From positions 1-64,000 of the forward strand of contig JAHQIW010003910.1 of NCBI GenBank assembly GCA_019055375.1: 64,000 bases of DNA. Reading direction: 5' to 3'. The translations under genes and the position numbers were made by a program. How positions within the stretch are numbered: the stretch's first letter is position 1; each line of letters starts with the position of its first letter. Below are positions 11,701 to 25,269 of the stretch, piece after piece. The notes below the pieces were generated by a model that made no database searches, was not told the DNA's origin, and saw nothing but the letters and a program-made list of their open reading frames with translations. The stretch comes from Parelaphostrongylus tenuis (taxonomy: Eukaryota > Nematoda > Chromadorea > Rhabditida > Metastrongylidae).

Positions 11701-12955
11701 TTTTATTAACTATTGAGTTTCTAGTGTGAAAGCAGTGTACCTAAAAATATCTAGAGAAGCTGATTGATCCGCTAAACTTCAAACCTCTCCTTATAAAGGC
11801 TTAATGTAAGAAACTTTTGAAAAATGTTGTAAAGAATGCCTCAGGATACATCTGAGAAAGAACAAAATGAGGGGTCTCTTTCGCCCTGACTCGTCTACTG
11901 CAGCCACTAGCTCACGCTGGTAGCCCACAAAAAAGTGAAGTGACGCGTGGAAACTATAGTGGTCAGGAAAAAAAACGACTGGAGGCGGGTAATCGGTGCA
12001 ATTTTCATTGATGTCGAATTTCCCACAGAAGATGTCGTGTCACTTTTCTAACTTGTCTCAACTTGTTCTGTCTCACTTGCTTGGCAATGCTCTACAAACT
12101 TAGATATTTAATTGCAGTATATCCCTTTGCGGAAGGCGCCATTTGCTGCTGGCGCACGATTCGCACGGCTACTATGAGGGGTTGTCGGCGCCGGCTGTTA
12201 TGCTGATGGGGTAGATTTACATTGAAATTTGCACCTTTTTCGTCAATAAATTGAATTCTGTATTAGTAATTTGTCAGACATTATAGAGTAGACCTCAACA
12301 AGGTTGTTTTTTGTAGAACTAAAGTAACTGGTCCATTTATAGTCCACACTTTTAGAGGAGGAAACCAAGTGGTCATGAAAAGGCTACATTTAGAACCTTT
12401 GTCGAACATTTTTTAGGTATTTTATCAATACTTTCCAAGAATTCAATCAAATTATCTTTTATTTCTTTTAGTTTTCAACTACTTTACTGCATAGAGTGCA
12501 TAAAATTCAACATATTGGTTGAGAAATGGAAACACTGAATAATTCGCAAGAAATAGTGCTGTTTGTTGGGTGTGATCCCACTTTATCGATCATTCTCAAT
12601 ATTTTTCTGATTAATAATGCACTTCAGATTCCCATTTCTCAGATCAGTGCGTAATTCCTTTCGATTCTTTATTCATAGCTATAGTATGAAAGAAGGAATT
12701 GAGAGGTACGGTTCTTTACCGTTATCCCCGCCCTCTTTGAGCCCTTTGTTGGAAATGAAATGTATACTTTTGTGGAATTTTTTGGCAATCATTCGACAGT
12801 TAAATTCAAATGAATTCTAAAGACAAACTCTATTTATTGAATGATCGGTTTTTGCGCTTTAACAGTTGAATAATATTCTGTGACATTCAGCTTTTCCCGC
12901 CGTATAGATTTTTTCATAGCAGTCAACAATTATAAGACAGAGCAAATAACAACAA
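11701..12955. other. No gene recognised
   Basis: AT-rich sequence with a short GC-rich patch at 12,120-12,210. No exon with matching splice sites was found. Confidence 0.35.
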
Positions 12956-13440
12956 CTTCAACCGCGGCCTTTGGTTTTTGAAAAGGACTCTTAGAGCGCT
13001 TTAGCTGTCAAAGAATACTAGGTTCCGCGTAATTGAATCGCTTTTGATGCCCGCATACTGACTTAACCACTACGATAATGGGTTTTCTGTTTTTCAAGAG
13101 CTCCAATGAACGCTTGATAGCTGAAATATTGACAGTTTGAAGGCACACTATTATTTCAGAATGGCTTCCTTAATGCACTCCGGCAGTGAAAAGAATATCT
13201 TTCAACTCAAGCATTTCTCGCTGGACAAAGCTATGCCGATAGACTTCGAATAATTGTTCGATTGCTCAAACCTGGACGATTCCAATAATGAAAACAGTGA
13301 GAAACAGTAAGAAAAAACCAAGGGTTTAAGAGCGCAATACTTGAGATGCGACTGTATGTAACTGATATGTATTCAAAAATAAGGGGTTTCAAGACAGCTA
13401 GACTTTATTGCTACTGAAAATATAATTGAAATTCATTTCA
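12956..13440. repeat. Foldback-family fragments
   Basis: Minus-facing sub-repeat cores occur near 13,100 and 13,245, with the usual TTATTTTCAGCxxGGCAT..spacing text between them. Both edges are ill defined. Confidence 0.4.
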
Positions 13441-13789
13441 TGATAACCTAACTAATTTTAGCGACAGTGGTTCCCAAGATTCAAAATCCTAATATATTAT
13501 GCTATAAAAATCGCACTGAAGTAAAAAAAAATGGAACTGCGGTAGCAAAACGTTATCTTCTTCTTATGAAAACAAATAATGTGAGAATATTTATAAACAT
13601 CAAAATCAGTTTCAGAATTAGATTTTTTCAAATCATGAAGTGACTACAAAACATCAAGAAGATGAGAAAAAATGCTCAATAACACCCGCAAATACATCTT
13701 TAGAATTCCATATATATTGACAGTATTTCTTGAAGGAAACTTTAGGTCTTCCTGAGACAAGCAGATCTATCCGAGCTATAGCTCACGCT

Positions 13790-16370
13790 AGCAACTGCAA
13801 GAAAATTCGTCGTTCATCTTCAGTAAAACGCTACGATCAACACACCAGAAGCGAAGTTTCACGATAACAGGTTTTCTTTCTATGTTTAGCGTGTACAAAA
13901 TGGGAGTAAATTCACTTTAATGCTACTGGGTCTCCTCTGAGTTTGGCGCTAGAGCAATAAATATTCAAGTTAATAATGTGCATGGACTAGTGATAGCCAT
14001 TCGATAGCCCAAGTCGAAAATTTTTGTGCTAAGACTGGCTTTTGAAGTGGCCTTTATAGAGTGCTCTTAGAGCAGAAAAACACCGTTCTCACTGGAAATA
14101 GTTAACCATCGTTGAGTTTTATAGCGAGTTGATTTGGCAATGTGAAACAATTAGAAAAGTTCTAGATCATTCCCGTTACACGTCTTCGGTTCCTTGAGAA
14201 AAACGTATTCGTTGGTTCTTCTCATGTCTGAGTAGTTATTCAACAGCTTAGGCTTCAAAAAAAATTTGAGACATGCTTTTCTTTACGGAACGACTTGCCT
14301 GCTGCGATGTAATATCAAAAATAGAATCATGATACTCATTCAAACATTACTTGCAATGAAAAGCATTTTGTTTAGACTTTCATCAATCAGTAGATAGCTT
14401 TGATCTCGATAACTCGAATGACACAGTTGATTTTATAAAAAACTTTATGTTGCACTGCAGGATCCCAAAGAAAATCGAGTTTTGCAAATTTGAATCAATT
14501 TCGCAATGCGCATCTCTCTTAGCTTGCTTGAGAAAACTGTGCCTTTTTCTTTTTACTTTTCAGCAAACGTCTAATCAAGGATTCTAAAAATGTTTTTCTT
14601 TCGAGATGGCCTCATTATTACTCTGTAAAAGCAAAAATGAGATTATGTTTCTCATTCAAAGATTTTTTGATGAACAAAGTTTTTCTTTAGACTTCCAGTA
14701 ATCATTCGATACCTCGAATCTCGATAACCTCAGTGATGTTTTTGAATTGCAAAAGCACATTTTAGTCCGCTGTAGGAGCAAAAAAAAGTTAAGCTTCGAG
14801 CAGCGCGACAATGGCACCATACCACCACGTTTTTGCCGGTATGTGGATAGAATGTGGCAACATCGGCACTAAGTCACTGCGCTATTTCATTTCCGCCATG
14901 GCGGCAATCGCAAAACTCAATCCTTTTGTTTATTACAGCGCACAAAAAAATAACCAACACATCATTGGAATTGTCGAAATTGAAGCTGTCGAATGGTAAC
15001 CTAAACTCTAAGTGAAAAGAGTGTTTCAGCGAAAAATGTTTGATTGGAGAGCACTGTATACTTTTCTTGTTATAACAAACCAAGGATGTTAACTTAGAAC
15101 TAAAATGCATTATTGAATTGTTCGAGATTTAGGCTATCGAATGACTGCCCAAGCTATGAAATCAATGAGAAATACGATTCCTCCGAGAAGCCCGTTTGGG
15201 AGCGGATAGCGAGCGGAAAAAACCATTGTTTACCAATAGAATGGCAGAACGAGGTCATCTCTGCAATCCTTCCACAGAAACCCTATAATTTTTTTCTGAA
15301 AAGGGAATTTTCTTTCCTTTCATACTACTAGAAAAATCTGCTATAAATTTTGAGCGAGAAGCTAACTGCTTTGAGAGCGAAATATGATTTTCTTCTTGCT
15401 TTCACAGCACTACATTTAGATCGTTTTATAAACCACAGCAGCATCAAAATCGTCGAAATTTAGACTATCAAATGACTACCAGTAATCCATTTTATTTGAA
15501 TTTCGTGTTTTGCTCTAGCGCAAAAATTTATGTGAAGACCTAATAATATTTTTGGAAATTGTCTATTGATAAGGCTGAGTGAAAAATTGGGGTTGTCTTC
15601 AAAAGGACGCAGGAAAAGGCATAAAAAAGAGAAAAGAATAAGCGCAAGGAATAAGAAAAAAAAAGCAAGCATAAAGCAAGGAAACCGCTGGTTTCAATAA
15701 AATGCCTTTTCAACTTCAATGAAACGAAAGCCAATAAGTTCCAAATATTCGGACAACACGGCTGTATAGAATCCGACAATGTTTGCTTGGAAGAGTGTGA
15801 CTTACCAGATCATCCGGCCATACATGCTTCTTCTGTGAAGTGCCTTGTGGAGTTCGAGTGGGACGAACGCTGCGACCACTGACAAGTGACACGCAGCACC
15901 GATTATCGATCGTGTCGCGCATTCAGGGGCACCGCGGCGGGACCCGCTGGCTAACATGTATGTACGTGTTTGCTTTCTCGGGCAGCATGGATGTACGTAT
16001 TTGCGGCGTATCGGAAAAAGTTAGAGCATTTTCAAAAACTTTCTGAACATAGTTGAAATAGAAAGTCATCTCGCTGGAAATCACAGCCATTACCGTGACT
16101 ACGCTACGTGAATTATCTCCTTTGCCACCTTAACTGGAAATCAATGTCTTATATTTTTTGGAAAACAGTACATTCTGCTAGTAAATCGCTGATATCTTTA
16201 TGACGTTTCAATAGTTCCTATCATAAAAGAGTTTTCTGCGGCTCTTAAGATGTGTTGTTTTTGAAATGAATTTGAATTGTGTCAGACATGACACAATCTC
16301 GTATGATTTTAGCATCCAATTTTTTGAAATATCTCAAACAATCTTTGTAACATCTATGCTAGTGTGAAAA
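13790..16370. repeat. Large foldback-like element, long copy 1
   Basis: This is alignable over its whole length with 35,390-37,940 plus 38,560-38,770. About four minus-facing cores (near 13,999, 14,235, 14,390, 14,700) lie left of a centre at about 14,800-14,900. About three plus-facing cores (14,960, 15,115, 15,455) lie to the right. The core consensus is close to GTCGAGATTCAAGCTATCGA. The right end carries a GC-rich block (15,840-15,960) that is nearly identical in copy 2. Frames inside it differ by indels between copies, so I treat it as non-coding. Confidence 0.7.
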
Positions 16371-16382
16371 CTTAATACACTC

Positions 16383-16570
16383 ATGTGGCGCAGTGGTCAG
16401 AGGTGCTTACGACGCACACGAGGTCGATAATTCGACTTCACGCTCATGGCATCAGGCCATCTCTCCTTCCAGAGCCAGTAAATTAGTGCCGAAGTGGTCT
16501 CAAACTTGTCAAGGATGACAAGCAGCACTGACCCGGTACAGCTGGAGGCTACTCATGAATAATATGTTTT
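16383..16570 (+). mobile_element. tRNA-derived SINE (family 1)
   Basis: Box A TGGCGCAGTGG at 16,386-16,396 and a box-B-like AATTCGACTTC at 16,429-16,439 are spaced as in a pol III promoter. The body (CTCATGGC, CTTCCAGAGCCAGTAAATT, CCCGGTACAGC, GAGGC) recurs in the same order in at least seven other places in the window. Confidence 0.75.
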
Positions 16571-19197
16571 TTTTTGCAACTTTTGTTAACTGATCTGATC
16601 TGTAGATTCTGCCTTCAGATGTCCATATAAATGTTTCCTAGCACTGCTCGCGTTTGAATACACCATAACTCTTAAAGGAGAGTAATGACGACCAGACATC
16701 AGATATAATGCCATTTTCCTTCGTCGTCGTACTGAGTCCGCAAATTAGCCTTTTCTAATTTAAATTTCCTGACAGTTTAATTGTAGTTAAACTTTTACAG
16801 AAGGAAGGTCATTCACACAAAGTATGTATTCTGCTTGTTATGAACAACGAGTGACTGGCTGTATGACAAAGGAACCTGAACTCAACGTCCATTATCAGTG
16901 ATTCCACGTATCGTCCCAAACGCCGGCTTTGCTGAAAGTCCTACGTCGTGATCGTATCGAGTCGTATCTTTCGAAGTGAGCACCACTTGGATGATAGTTC
17001 CTCTTGACAGCTTGTTTCAGACGTGTAAGCTGTTAATATCATATATTTTTTGATGCTCACTTCTTTTTCTCCGCATTATTCATCCAGTGATTGGTGGTAT
17101 ATTATCAGCCAAGTAAAAGTATTGCTAATAGCATTTTCTGTAAAATGGCTTAAATAGAGTGTTGAGTTTACAAAGGTTAGCTCATAAATCGAATCGGTGT
17201 AGGGTTCGACATATTCGCTGTTCCAAAAGCGATTAATTCCGTACTTAGTGTTCATAGTCGTTTGTCATCTTTTGATGTAGGTTTTCGCTGCTTAATCAAA
17301 TAAAATTGCAAAAGTGCTTTCAAATTTTCCGGAAGCAGCTGGAGCTTCAGTATTCCAACGCCTTGCAAACTGGCTTTCCTTGAACATCTGAATAAATAAT
17401 CAGCAATTGTTCCTTGTATGATTCAGCACATACCACGAAGTCGATATATGAATTTTATTCTGCTAACGCTTTGGCGCGTTTGGTTCTTTTCGAAGCAGGT
17501 GAGCCGATGATTCGAGTTAATTGTCTATATTCGTTTGTGTTCCTTGGAGTTTCTGTCCTCATTACCGATTGAGTCGAACCTTTTTCGAATTATCGAAAGA
17601 CGTAGATCGCAGAGGGACGAATGATTGTAAACATTCGACTCAAATCATCGACTCCGAGAAAGACCAAACGCACCGAAGTGTTATCCAAAGTGAACTTATC
17701 AGTAGGTTGAAGTAGCCACAATTCCTGCAATAATAAGTTATATTCTGTTGCTATCAAGATATATCCTTGCATAAAAAGACCGCAAGGAAAATAAAACTTC
17801 AGCTACTTTGGACCAATCTATAATATAAAAACCTCGTGGTGTGAGGGCTAAATCAAACAGGGAACCATCGGTGTTCTTTCACAAGGGTTTAAAAATCTAT
17901 ACGAAAAAATATTTTAGTATCCCAGACCCTCGACAATATAACGATAACCATAATGATTCTTTAGTAGTTTGGACTGCTATCTAATCAGCAGTTCTTGAGT
18001 GAGCTTATAGTAAGAGGCGCTCTTAGGTAATCAGAACCGTTGGCCCCACTTATCCTCAGGATCACCCAAGCCGCACATTCCTTACAGTATGCAAAATAAA
18101 TCTCATTGAATAGAATGTCTGACGGGACGCATCAATAGGTTTGCAATTGTTGGCCAACACAAGTATTTTGTAATCTCTGCGAAGCGTAGAGTGGTCAAAC
18201 TTGTAGCCCATCTTGAAGTGATCGACGCCTGATGATCTTTGACTCTTTCATCTTATGATCGCTCTAACTCCACCCCGAGGATGAGGTAAAATTTTTTTAT
18301 GATTTGCTTCTGCATGTCAATAAATTGTGGTGAATAGTGTATAAATGTGAAACAATGTATTAGTAGGCCCCACGTGAAGTAGAACAAAAAAAATCACTTG
18401 AAGAAAAATGAAGATTGCATTAGTATTACTTAGCGACTTACCTTTACTTTCCAGTTACTTGAAAGGTGGTGTAGATATCATATTCGGAATTTTAGATCAA
18501 CAATAGGCTGAACTAGTTGTTTAACTGCAAAGCAAAGCTAAGGTCTTCATCCCGACACAACCACCCCATGATCTGTCTTTTCAGTGCCAACAAAATGTCA
18601 CCCACAAGCCTCAGCCGTCCAAAAAATGCGCTCTGAGAGTGAGAATTTTATTTTCTCTATTGCAGTGCAGCGAGAAGACCTTTTCATGAAACAAACAAGT
18701 CTATAGCAGTTCTTACGAATAGGTGCTATTTTTCACATTGCATATACCCATTAATAATAAATATGTCTACCTGCAGATAATTATAATAGTTACCGAATAG
18801 ACATTGAGACGTAAAAGCCTATTCGAATTTCCTATACTAGCCGGCCGCTTACAGCAGACCACACAACTATCCGTTGTAATCGTGCAAGCGGCAACTGTTT
18901 CGTGCACCCGATGGCCAGTTTTGTGCTGATGAACTATTCAAAACGCAATGAGTGGTTCTTTGGAAAGACGTGTTTTCACACTAGCTGACCAATGTTGTGT
19001 TGGCAAACCATTAATAGGCCAGCACATACAAGAAGCTTGAAAACCACGATGCCCACAGTGAGAGCCATTTGACTATGGACGCCACTTCGAGTTCGGCTGC
19101 ATCTCCCATCCCTCTTAACTCATAACTTATCTCTAATATAGAAGCTTGCGCCTTGTTAAATTTTACATGTTGAATGTATTAGCTTGTCCATCAGTAG
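16571..19197. other. No gene recognised
   Basis: Mostly AT-rich. A minus-strand short frame near 16,890-16,975 and a minus-strand frame at 17,772-17,590 (contains KFTLDNTSVRLVFLGVDD) look mildly coding, as does a plus-strand start at about 17,450 that precedes a GTGAGC donor. None could be linked into a multi-exon model. Confidence 0.3.
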
Positions 19198-19495
19198 ACT
19201 TCACATCTGTGATACAGAATTTGCTCTTCATTATCTTCACAAATACAAGGTGAAAACCTGCCCCGCATTGCCCTTCACATCTATGATTCAAAATCTTACC
19301 ATTAATTCCACATGTGTAATGTGGAGTCTTGTTTCTCGTTACGCATGCATCTGCAGTAGAGAATCCTACTCTCCATTACCTCCACATATGTAAGGTAAAG
19401 ACCTGCCCCTCATTACACTTCTTATCTGTAATACAGAACCTTCTCTTTAGTACACTTCGCATGTATGATACAAATACTTTCTCCTTATTACTCAT
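19198..19495. repeat. Degenerate minisatellite, about eight units of 37 bp
   Basis: Consecutive units begin CTTCACATCTGTGATACAGA or a variant and end in (T)CATTAC(C/A). Unit length stays at 34-38 bp, and alternate units resemble each other more (CTGCCCCxCATT), which suggests a higher-order 74-bp dimer. Confidence 0.7.
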
Positions 19496-19799
19496 ATGAT
19501 TATTCATCCCTTATATTTCCCATAAATGATCACATAGTATTGGCCCCAGTTTTCTGTAAGTCTATCGACATCGCCGCCTTGTTATTGTTGTGTTATAATA
19601 CACGTATGGTTTGATTACTTAAACTTGAAGTTTGATCTATTGCGATCAACAAGAAGTCCCGCTTGGCAAAACGATAAGAAGAGCATTCTACGCAAATGAA
19701 TCGCTACAACATCGGCGAGATTTAAGGTTATGAATAATAGTAATGTTAAGGAAAAAGTTCTTTAGCACTTTGAATATTCAGAGTTCAAGCGTCGATTCA
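19496..19799. other. No gene recognised
   Basis: AT-rich spacer between the minisatellite and the mariner relic. Confidence 0.35.
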
Positions 19800-20090
19800 A
19801 CTGAAAACAACAACGATCATTCTGCAAAACGTAAACCATCATTATATATGGCTTCCTGGCAACGATTTGCAAGTTTCTGCTTCTCCTCGAAATAGAACTC
19901 CTGAGGCAATAGATGTAAAAAACTCTTGGCAAGCCATTTCAACTTGAGCAAATGTCTGAATTCGGTGTCCACGTAGCAAATTTCCATTGAGCGAGAAAAG
20001 GAAATAGTCGGACGGGTAGCGTCTGAACTGTAGGCTGAGTGTTGCAGCAAAGCTCGACTCCCTCCAGTTCATCGATGCGAAGAGTAGACT
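19800..20090 (-). mobile_element. mariner transposase C-terminal relic
   Basis: Two overlapping minus-strand frames together read as the C-terminus of mariner transposase. First comes PSDYFLFSLNGNLL with QTFAQVEMACQEFF, then after a frameshift EFYFEEKQKLANRCQEAIYN. In the family the PSDYxLF segment follows the third catalytic Asp. The upstream transposase is missing. Confidence 0.75.
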
Positions 20091-20599
20091 AAAATTTGAT
20101 GCTCTATAACTAGAGTCACCGCAAGAAGTTCATAAGGAAATATCACTGAGATGTTTACAATATGCGGTACTGCAAAGCAGACATAGAAGTTGACTTCTTC
20201 GCGGAAGCTAATGAACTCTTATCTCAACCTAGCATTAAAATCTTGGAGCAATAGCTTTGCCCACGGAAACGGCTTTCAAATATTTGTATACATAGGAAGG
20301 TAAACATCGTCCGGAATGGACTGGAAATTTCCGTCACAATCCTGGACACCTCACAGCTGTCATCCATGGATTTTGTTAATACATTGGCTGCGCTGCGCCT
20401 TCAAGTTTTCCTACAACAATGAAGGCAGGGTACTTTAATCGAAATGCAAAAGGCTTTGTCGTTCGACCATCATATAGCAGCCTAATTAGAAGCAGTCTCT
20501 ATAAGTTGTCATTGGTATGCGGCTGTCTTCTACGTCCTTAGTACGTGATTTATGCGCAAGTTCAATTAGTGCAGCAAATACCACATTTATCAGTCAGAA
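20091..20599. other. No gene recognised
   Basis: No supported exon and no recognisable continuation of the mariner relic. Confidence 0.35.
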
Positions 20600-21050
20600 A
20601 TAACTAAAATTGCATGATTTTGGTATCCTTCAATTGCACATTTTCTTTCAAACGTTTTAGTTTACAACTAGCTTATATTTGCTCTAAGATGAAGCTGTTT
20701 AAGGAGCAAATTCATTTGATATTAATGCACGAATGGCGAGCAAGAAAAAATGTTAATGAAGAATCGCGCAAGATTAGCGGAGCTTCCTATTGACGAGTCC
20801 GACTGGTCCTCCCGCTCCCGAGTCCGATTGGTCCTCCAGACTCCTCTCTCCAGCTTTTAACTTTGCGAGAGTTTTCCTAACAGTCATGTCCGCAACCACA
20901 CGATAGCCCTAGCTTCCAAACTTGCCCGTCGCTTCATTAGCATTCTCCCTTACGAGCTAATCGCGCATAAGCAGCAGCCAATTTGTTCCCACAACAGCTC
21001 CATCTTGAAGAAAGTATTGACAAGCTTTATACCAAAAGGTTTGTAAGAAA
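20600..21050. mobile_element. Snapback MITE, copy 1
   Basis: The left arm (about 20,625-20,790) and right arm (about 20,860-21,045) are inverted copies of each other. They share a line with CTAAGATGAAGCTGTT, GAGCAAATT and an AATGGCGAGC-like segment. The loop contains a short direct duplication, GAGTCCGA(C/T)TGGTCCTCC, twice at about 20,796-20,835. No coding capacity. Confidence 0.65.
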
Positions 21051-22419
21051 ATGCGAAATCGAACATTACCGAAGTCATGTAATTCTGGTTACTTTTGCCT
21101 AATAAGTTAGATGTTCAATGTCCTAGTGACAAACTTTATGGGCACGACCTAGTAGATCTTGTTCCTCCCAAAATATCGAGATGACTAGAAAACGACGTCC
21201 CAGAGTTTTCACCAAGCTTAGTCGTTGTTCTTGTGCATGAGGGGAGGTTACCCAATAAACGACCAGAACCCTTCTAGAACATTAGTAATTAGTCGTTTAT
21301 CAGCCATAAAAAGCGATATAACGAGCTTACTGAATATCACACTTAAGCAACAAATTTTTGAAAGATTGGTAATTAAAAACGAAACGTCGCAGCAAAGCAA
21401 TGTAGCCTTTTTCCCAGTATCACTCACTTTTGTCGTCTAAATAACAGTGATTTGAAGCGTTCATTATGTGTTACAATCCATTGTATCAATTGTGCTTAGA
21501 CTTTTCAGAGACATTTGCTAAATGACTCATCGCTGAAAGGAGTTGTGAAGAATTTTTAGTGAACTACTGTTGCACGTTGGTCTTTTGATGAATGGCGCGC
21601 CAAAGGAATGCTTCAAGCATCGTTTATCAAAACTGTTTGTAGTGTGTGCTTTACGATATCTTCCACTTGACTCGCTGATAACATCCAATTTGTATGTCTC
21701 GCCTTTTCTTCAAATTTCTTAATTTAATATCTTCGTTGTCAGATAAACTCATACTATATTTGATTATCGCGCTATATATTGAGAACGTTGGAGGAAACTG
21801 TGGCGCAAAATTATAGAAGGATTTGATACTATAAGAAAGTGGTTTCCGCGACAGAGTTCATGATATATTTAAGATAGAAAGGCAAAGAATTGAGAAAGAA
21901 CTTTGTGTATGTTGCGTCGATAAAAGCACACTACGATTTAGAAAACGTCTCTATTTAGGCAAATGTGCATAAGAATATTTTCTGACTGTAGCATCCATAT
22001 TTAGACTCTACTCATTATTCAGATCTAATATATAATCCGATGTATCCTCTTTGATGCAAAGGCAGCAGGTGCATATGGAAGGAACATTGGTTTTACTAGC
22101 ACATGGTCGAAAATAATTAAGCGACTAATCCGAACAAACAACAAAATTTGGTCATGCTTTTGTTAGAAAAAGTCATTAGCTTTTCACAGCTCTTTTCAAT
22201 GAGTTAATGTTAGGAGTATATAGGCTATTGATTCAGTTCACCTTTCACTACTTCTGAAATCTCAAAAACTTCCACGGAGTGAGCAATCTTGAATCTGTTA
22301 TAAGAGAATGTTATCCATTGATATCTAACAATGAACATTGAATAAGGAAGAACAAACTACGCAAATGAGAAACAGGGTAGATGGAGTAACTCAGGAACAA
22401 CAAGAAGATCAAAAGGTGT
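21051..22419. other. No gene recognised
   Basis: AT-rich with scattered chance frames only. Confidence 0.35.
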
Positions 22420-22530
22420 AGTGTAACGTTTGAGGCGATAGCCATTTCCTGAGAAACGCGCCGCATATCTCATTGTTCAGCTTCGTTTGAAAAGGTTGGA
22501 TGCATATCTGGCAAAAACAGTGACTTGTTG
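22420..22530 (-). repeat. SINE family 1 fragment
   Basis: Contains the tail landmarks GAGGCGATAGCC, CGTTTGAAAAGGTTGG and ATGCATATCTGGC seen at the 3' end of other SINE copies. Confidence 0.4.
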
Positions 22531-22679
22531 TGATGGTGCACATATCAAATTATTGCTGATATCTTCTCAAAGACAAGTCTGCTTTCAATTCGCTGTGATT
22601 TCATTCGCTTAAATAAGCAACTTCATCTATAGGCCAACGATCACAACAGTAAGTAAAAAAAGTTCACTATAAATTCCAA

Positions 22680-23640
22680 AAATCACCACCTTTTGCCTCT
22701 ATACATTTTCGAAATCGCTTGCAAAAGCTTTAGACTTTGTCCTCCAATATAGAGCACACGTTTTGATCACTGACTTAAAATCGGACGAATTTGATGGCCA
22801 AATGTCCTTGTCTCAAAAGTCCGGAAACAGCTGTTGACGGATGGTGATCGTTGAACGGGCTATATGCGCAGAGGCCCAATTCTGCTAAAGCGTAAACTCG
22901 CAGGAGCTAGTGATGAGTGCTCTCACGTTCTAGTACAACGCATAAAACTTGTTGGCGATAGTTGGCAGCGTTCATTTTGACGACGATTTTTTTTTTTTTT
23001 TGATGAAGCTAGACCATCACAGAGACCGCAAAATGACTGTATCCCATGACTTTTTTACTGTCAACTTCTGCTGATCATTTTAAGAAGCTGATAGTAATTT
23101 TAGCGATCGTTCGGCCTGAATGCCTTTACGTCAGTAAAAGGCGCCTTTGACAAACGAGCGACACCTATCAAACGGATCATTCGGCGAGCCATATAGAGCC
23201 GTTACTCCATCATCTCTTTGTCCAGAAAGTGGCACATGAGCGATCTTGTAATTGCGCAGGTTGCGCTTATTTTTGAAAATTTTCTAGGGTTCCACACGCT
23301 GATTTCGAGCGTTCAAGCCATTTTGCACATCAAGCGCCTCGAATTTCGTTAAACCGAGCGGCGGATCTTTCAAATGTTTTCCAGAGTAGACGTGGTGTGA
23401 GACAATCTTTTTGAAGACGTCCTTCAATCCCTCCAGTCACACTGAAATATTTCACGGCTCTATGTATGCTTGCCAGCTTAAAACGAAGAGATTTTTTGAA
23501 TGTCGGCGGTTATTCCTTGTGCAACTTAACTACTGCGACATGTTGATTCTCGCCATCCTTAACTTAAGCGCACTTCAAAATAGAAAATTGAAACAGATTT
23601 TAGACCAAAATTGAACAAAGGGTTCAATAAAATACAGCAA
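22680..23640 (-). mobile_element. Tc1-like transposase relic, copy 2
   Basis: The same order of segments as copies 1 and 3 can be followed on the minus strand: N-terminal block at about 23,510-23,600, GACCATCACAGAG (VMVW) at about 23,010, and the C-terminal block near 22,690-22,760. A T15 run interrupts the core at about 22,990. It is heavily decayed. Confidence 0.65.
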
Positions 23641-24049
23641 TGCCAAAATTAGCAATATAGCAATCGTTCTTATCAACTTGATCACTTTTTTTCATCAATT
23701 ATCGATGTTGTAAAGAATTCGAGGGTCTTTGTCTGACAGCCGCGAGTTCCGTGGCTGGTGAGCGCTTTAGGTTTGCGTGTTAATCTCTTTCTGCCTAAAG
23801 AGTGTTGCGCATCTCTGGATAAAATAACGAAGATTGGTAGAGATGAGCAGCTAATAATTACAGTGGTGCTAATTTAACACATTTTCCGTATTAACGCACT
23901 TTATAGTCTAGGTGTCACTTCAAGCTGTCGCTGATAGAACTTCAAAGTTTGGGAAGCAAAATTAGGAATAGTGTGAATGATGAGTGCGAGAAAGCGAATA
24001 AAAGAGAAGTGTACCATGATATACACAGTAGATTTCATGGTTTCAACGA
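23641..24049. other. No gene recognised
   Basis: No exon or repeat assigned. Confidence 0.3.
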
Positions 24050-24400
24050 GATGCCTGTGCTTTTAAGAAAACCTTTCATTATGCTGTAGCATCTAAAATA
24101 AAATTATGTTTCATATTCGTGAGGTTATAACGCATTTTTCGCTGGAGCAGAGCATTTCCCTTAGACTTTTAGTAACCATTCAATAGTCTGCATTCTGCTT
24201 ATTCCATTGATGTATTCGGTTTTTTTAAATGATTTTTTAGTGAGCTGTAGCTGTCAAAAGAAATTATGTTCCGCGCAGTGCAGCAATGGCACAAGACCAC
24301 CACGCATTGACGGTATGTGCATGGAATTTTGCAACAGTGGCACCAGACCAAAGAGCCATCTCAAAATTCGCCACATTTACTAAGTTGCCACAAGTCAACT
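24050..24400. repeat. Foldback-family fragment including the centre
   Basis: A minus-facing core near 24,180 is followed by the centre text (GCAGCAATGGCACAAGACCA; GGTATGTGCATGG). This matches 14,800-14,880 and 36,410-36,500. The right half is missing. Confidence 0.6.
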
Positions 24401-25269
24401 GCCTTTCAGCTGTCTTCTGCTTCTGAATAAGCTCATTTAATCACGAACATTTCTATTTCACCAAGCACAGAAAAAGAAGAAGTCGTGTTCTAAAAGAAAC
24501 ACAGCTTATGACAATCCAAATGCCTGTGCAAGAAAAGATATCAAATGAACCCTTAATTGTGCTCGCAAATTGCGTGGCGATTCTGGAAGCATTGGTGTCG
24601 CGACAGGGTCAATATTGGAGTAGAAAATTGGTTCAAGAGCACTCATCTTTCATTCGTTACCGCTCCTCGTTTCTTCCACAGGCAGACTGAATGGTTAACG
24701 TCGATTAGATAGTGCAAGAAAATTTTGGGCATGAAGCGCAGCTCAGAAATGAACCACAGCCCGTCCTGGACTGAAATAATCAATTTTTCAAATGACTCTC
24801 ATATGCAATCAAAGTTTTCTGGCCTCCTGAAAGTGATCTTTATTTTAGTGTAAGCATGTCAGTCTCTGAAACACAAAAGATTATTTTAACCAAAAAATTT
24901 TTTCGCTAAAGAAAGCCCATACAAGTGCAGAAACATTTTCAAAGTACCAGAGAGAATCCTGATTTTCGTCAAAAAATCCATATGTGATTCGTGCCGCTGA
25001 TTGATAATACATCTAGTACACACGCTCTAACATACAAGAAGTACTCACCAAGTGCGAAACATAGTATTCATTCGGCAGTTGCAGCGCTCTAAGAAGGCCA
25101 TTTTGAAATCAAACAGAGCGTTGAAACCAGCAAGATTTGCTCGATATAATGATGGAAATTTGATCATAGAAACTTTTTGCCCGGCAAGAAATCTTGAGTC
25201 TGTAACAAAATTCTACATCAGTCAGAATTCTCTTTATTTGACCGCCACTTGCGGTGGTATGATGTTTCA
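24401..25269. other. No gene recognised
   Basis: Two plus-strand frames of 60 and 76 codons (24,508 and 25,052) have no splice context or second copy; I do not call them genes. Confidence 0.3.

Noticed and set aside
15540..15779. Similar hydrophobic minus-strand frames in both long foldback copies (also 37,352-37,570), and a spliceable short frame VLSEYLELIGFRFIEVE beginning near a GTAAGT donor at 15,803
   Set aside because: Similarity follows from the repeat copies themselves. The spliced product would be under 30 residues, and copy 1 has a TGA in its first exon. Kept as part of the repeat.
18407..18505. A 32-codon frame starting with a hydrophobic N-terminus (MKIALVLLSDLPLL)
   Set aside because: Too short, and no downstream exon could be linked to it.
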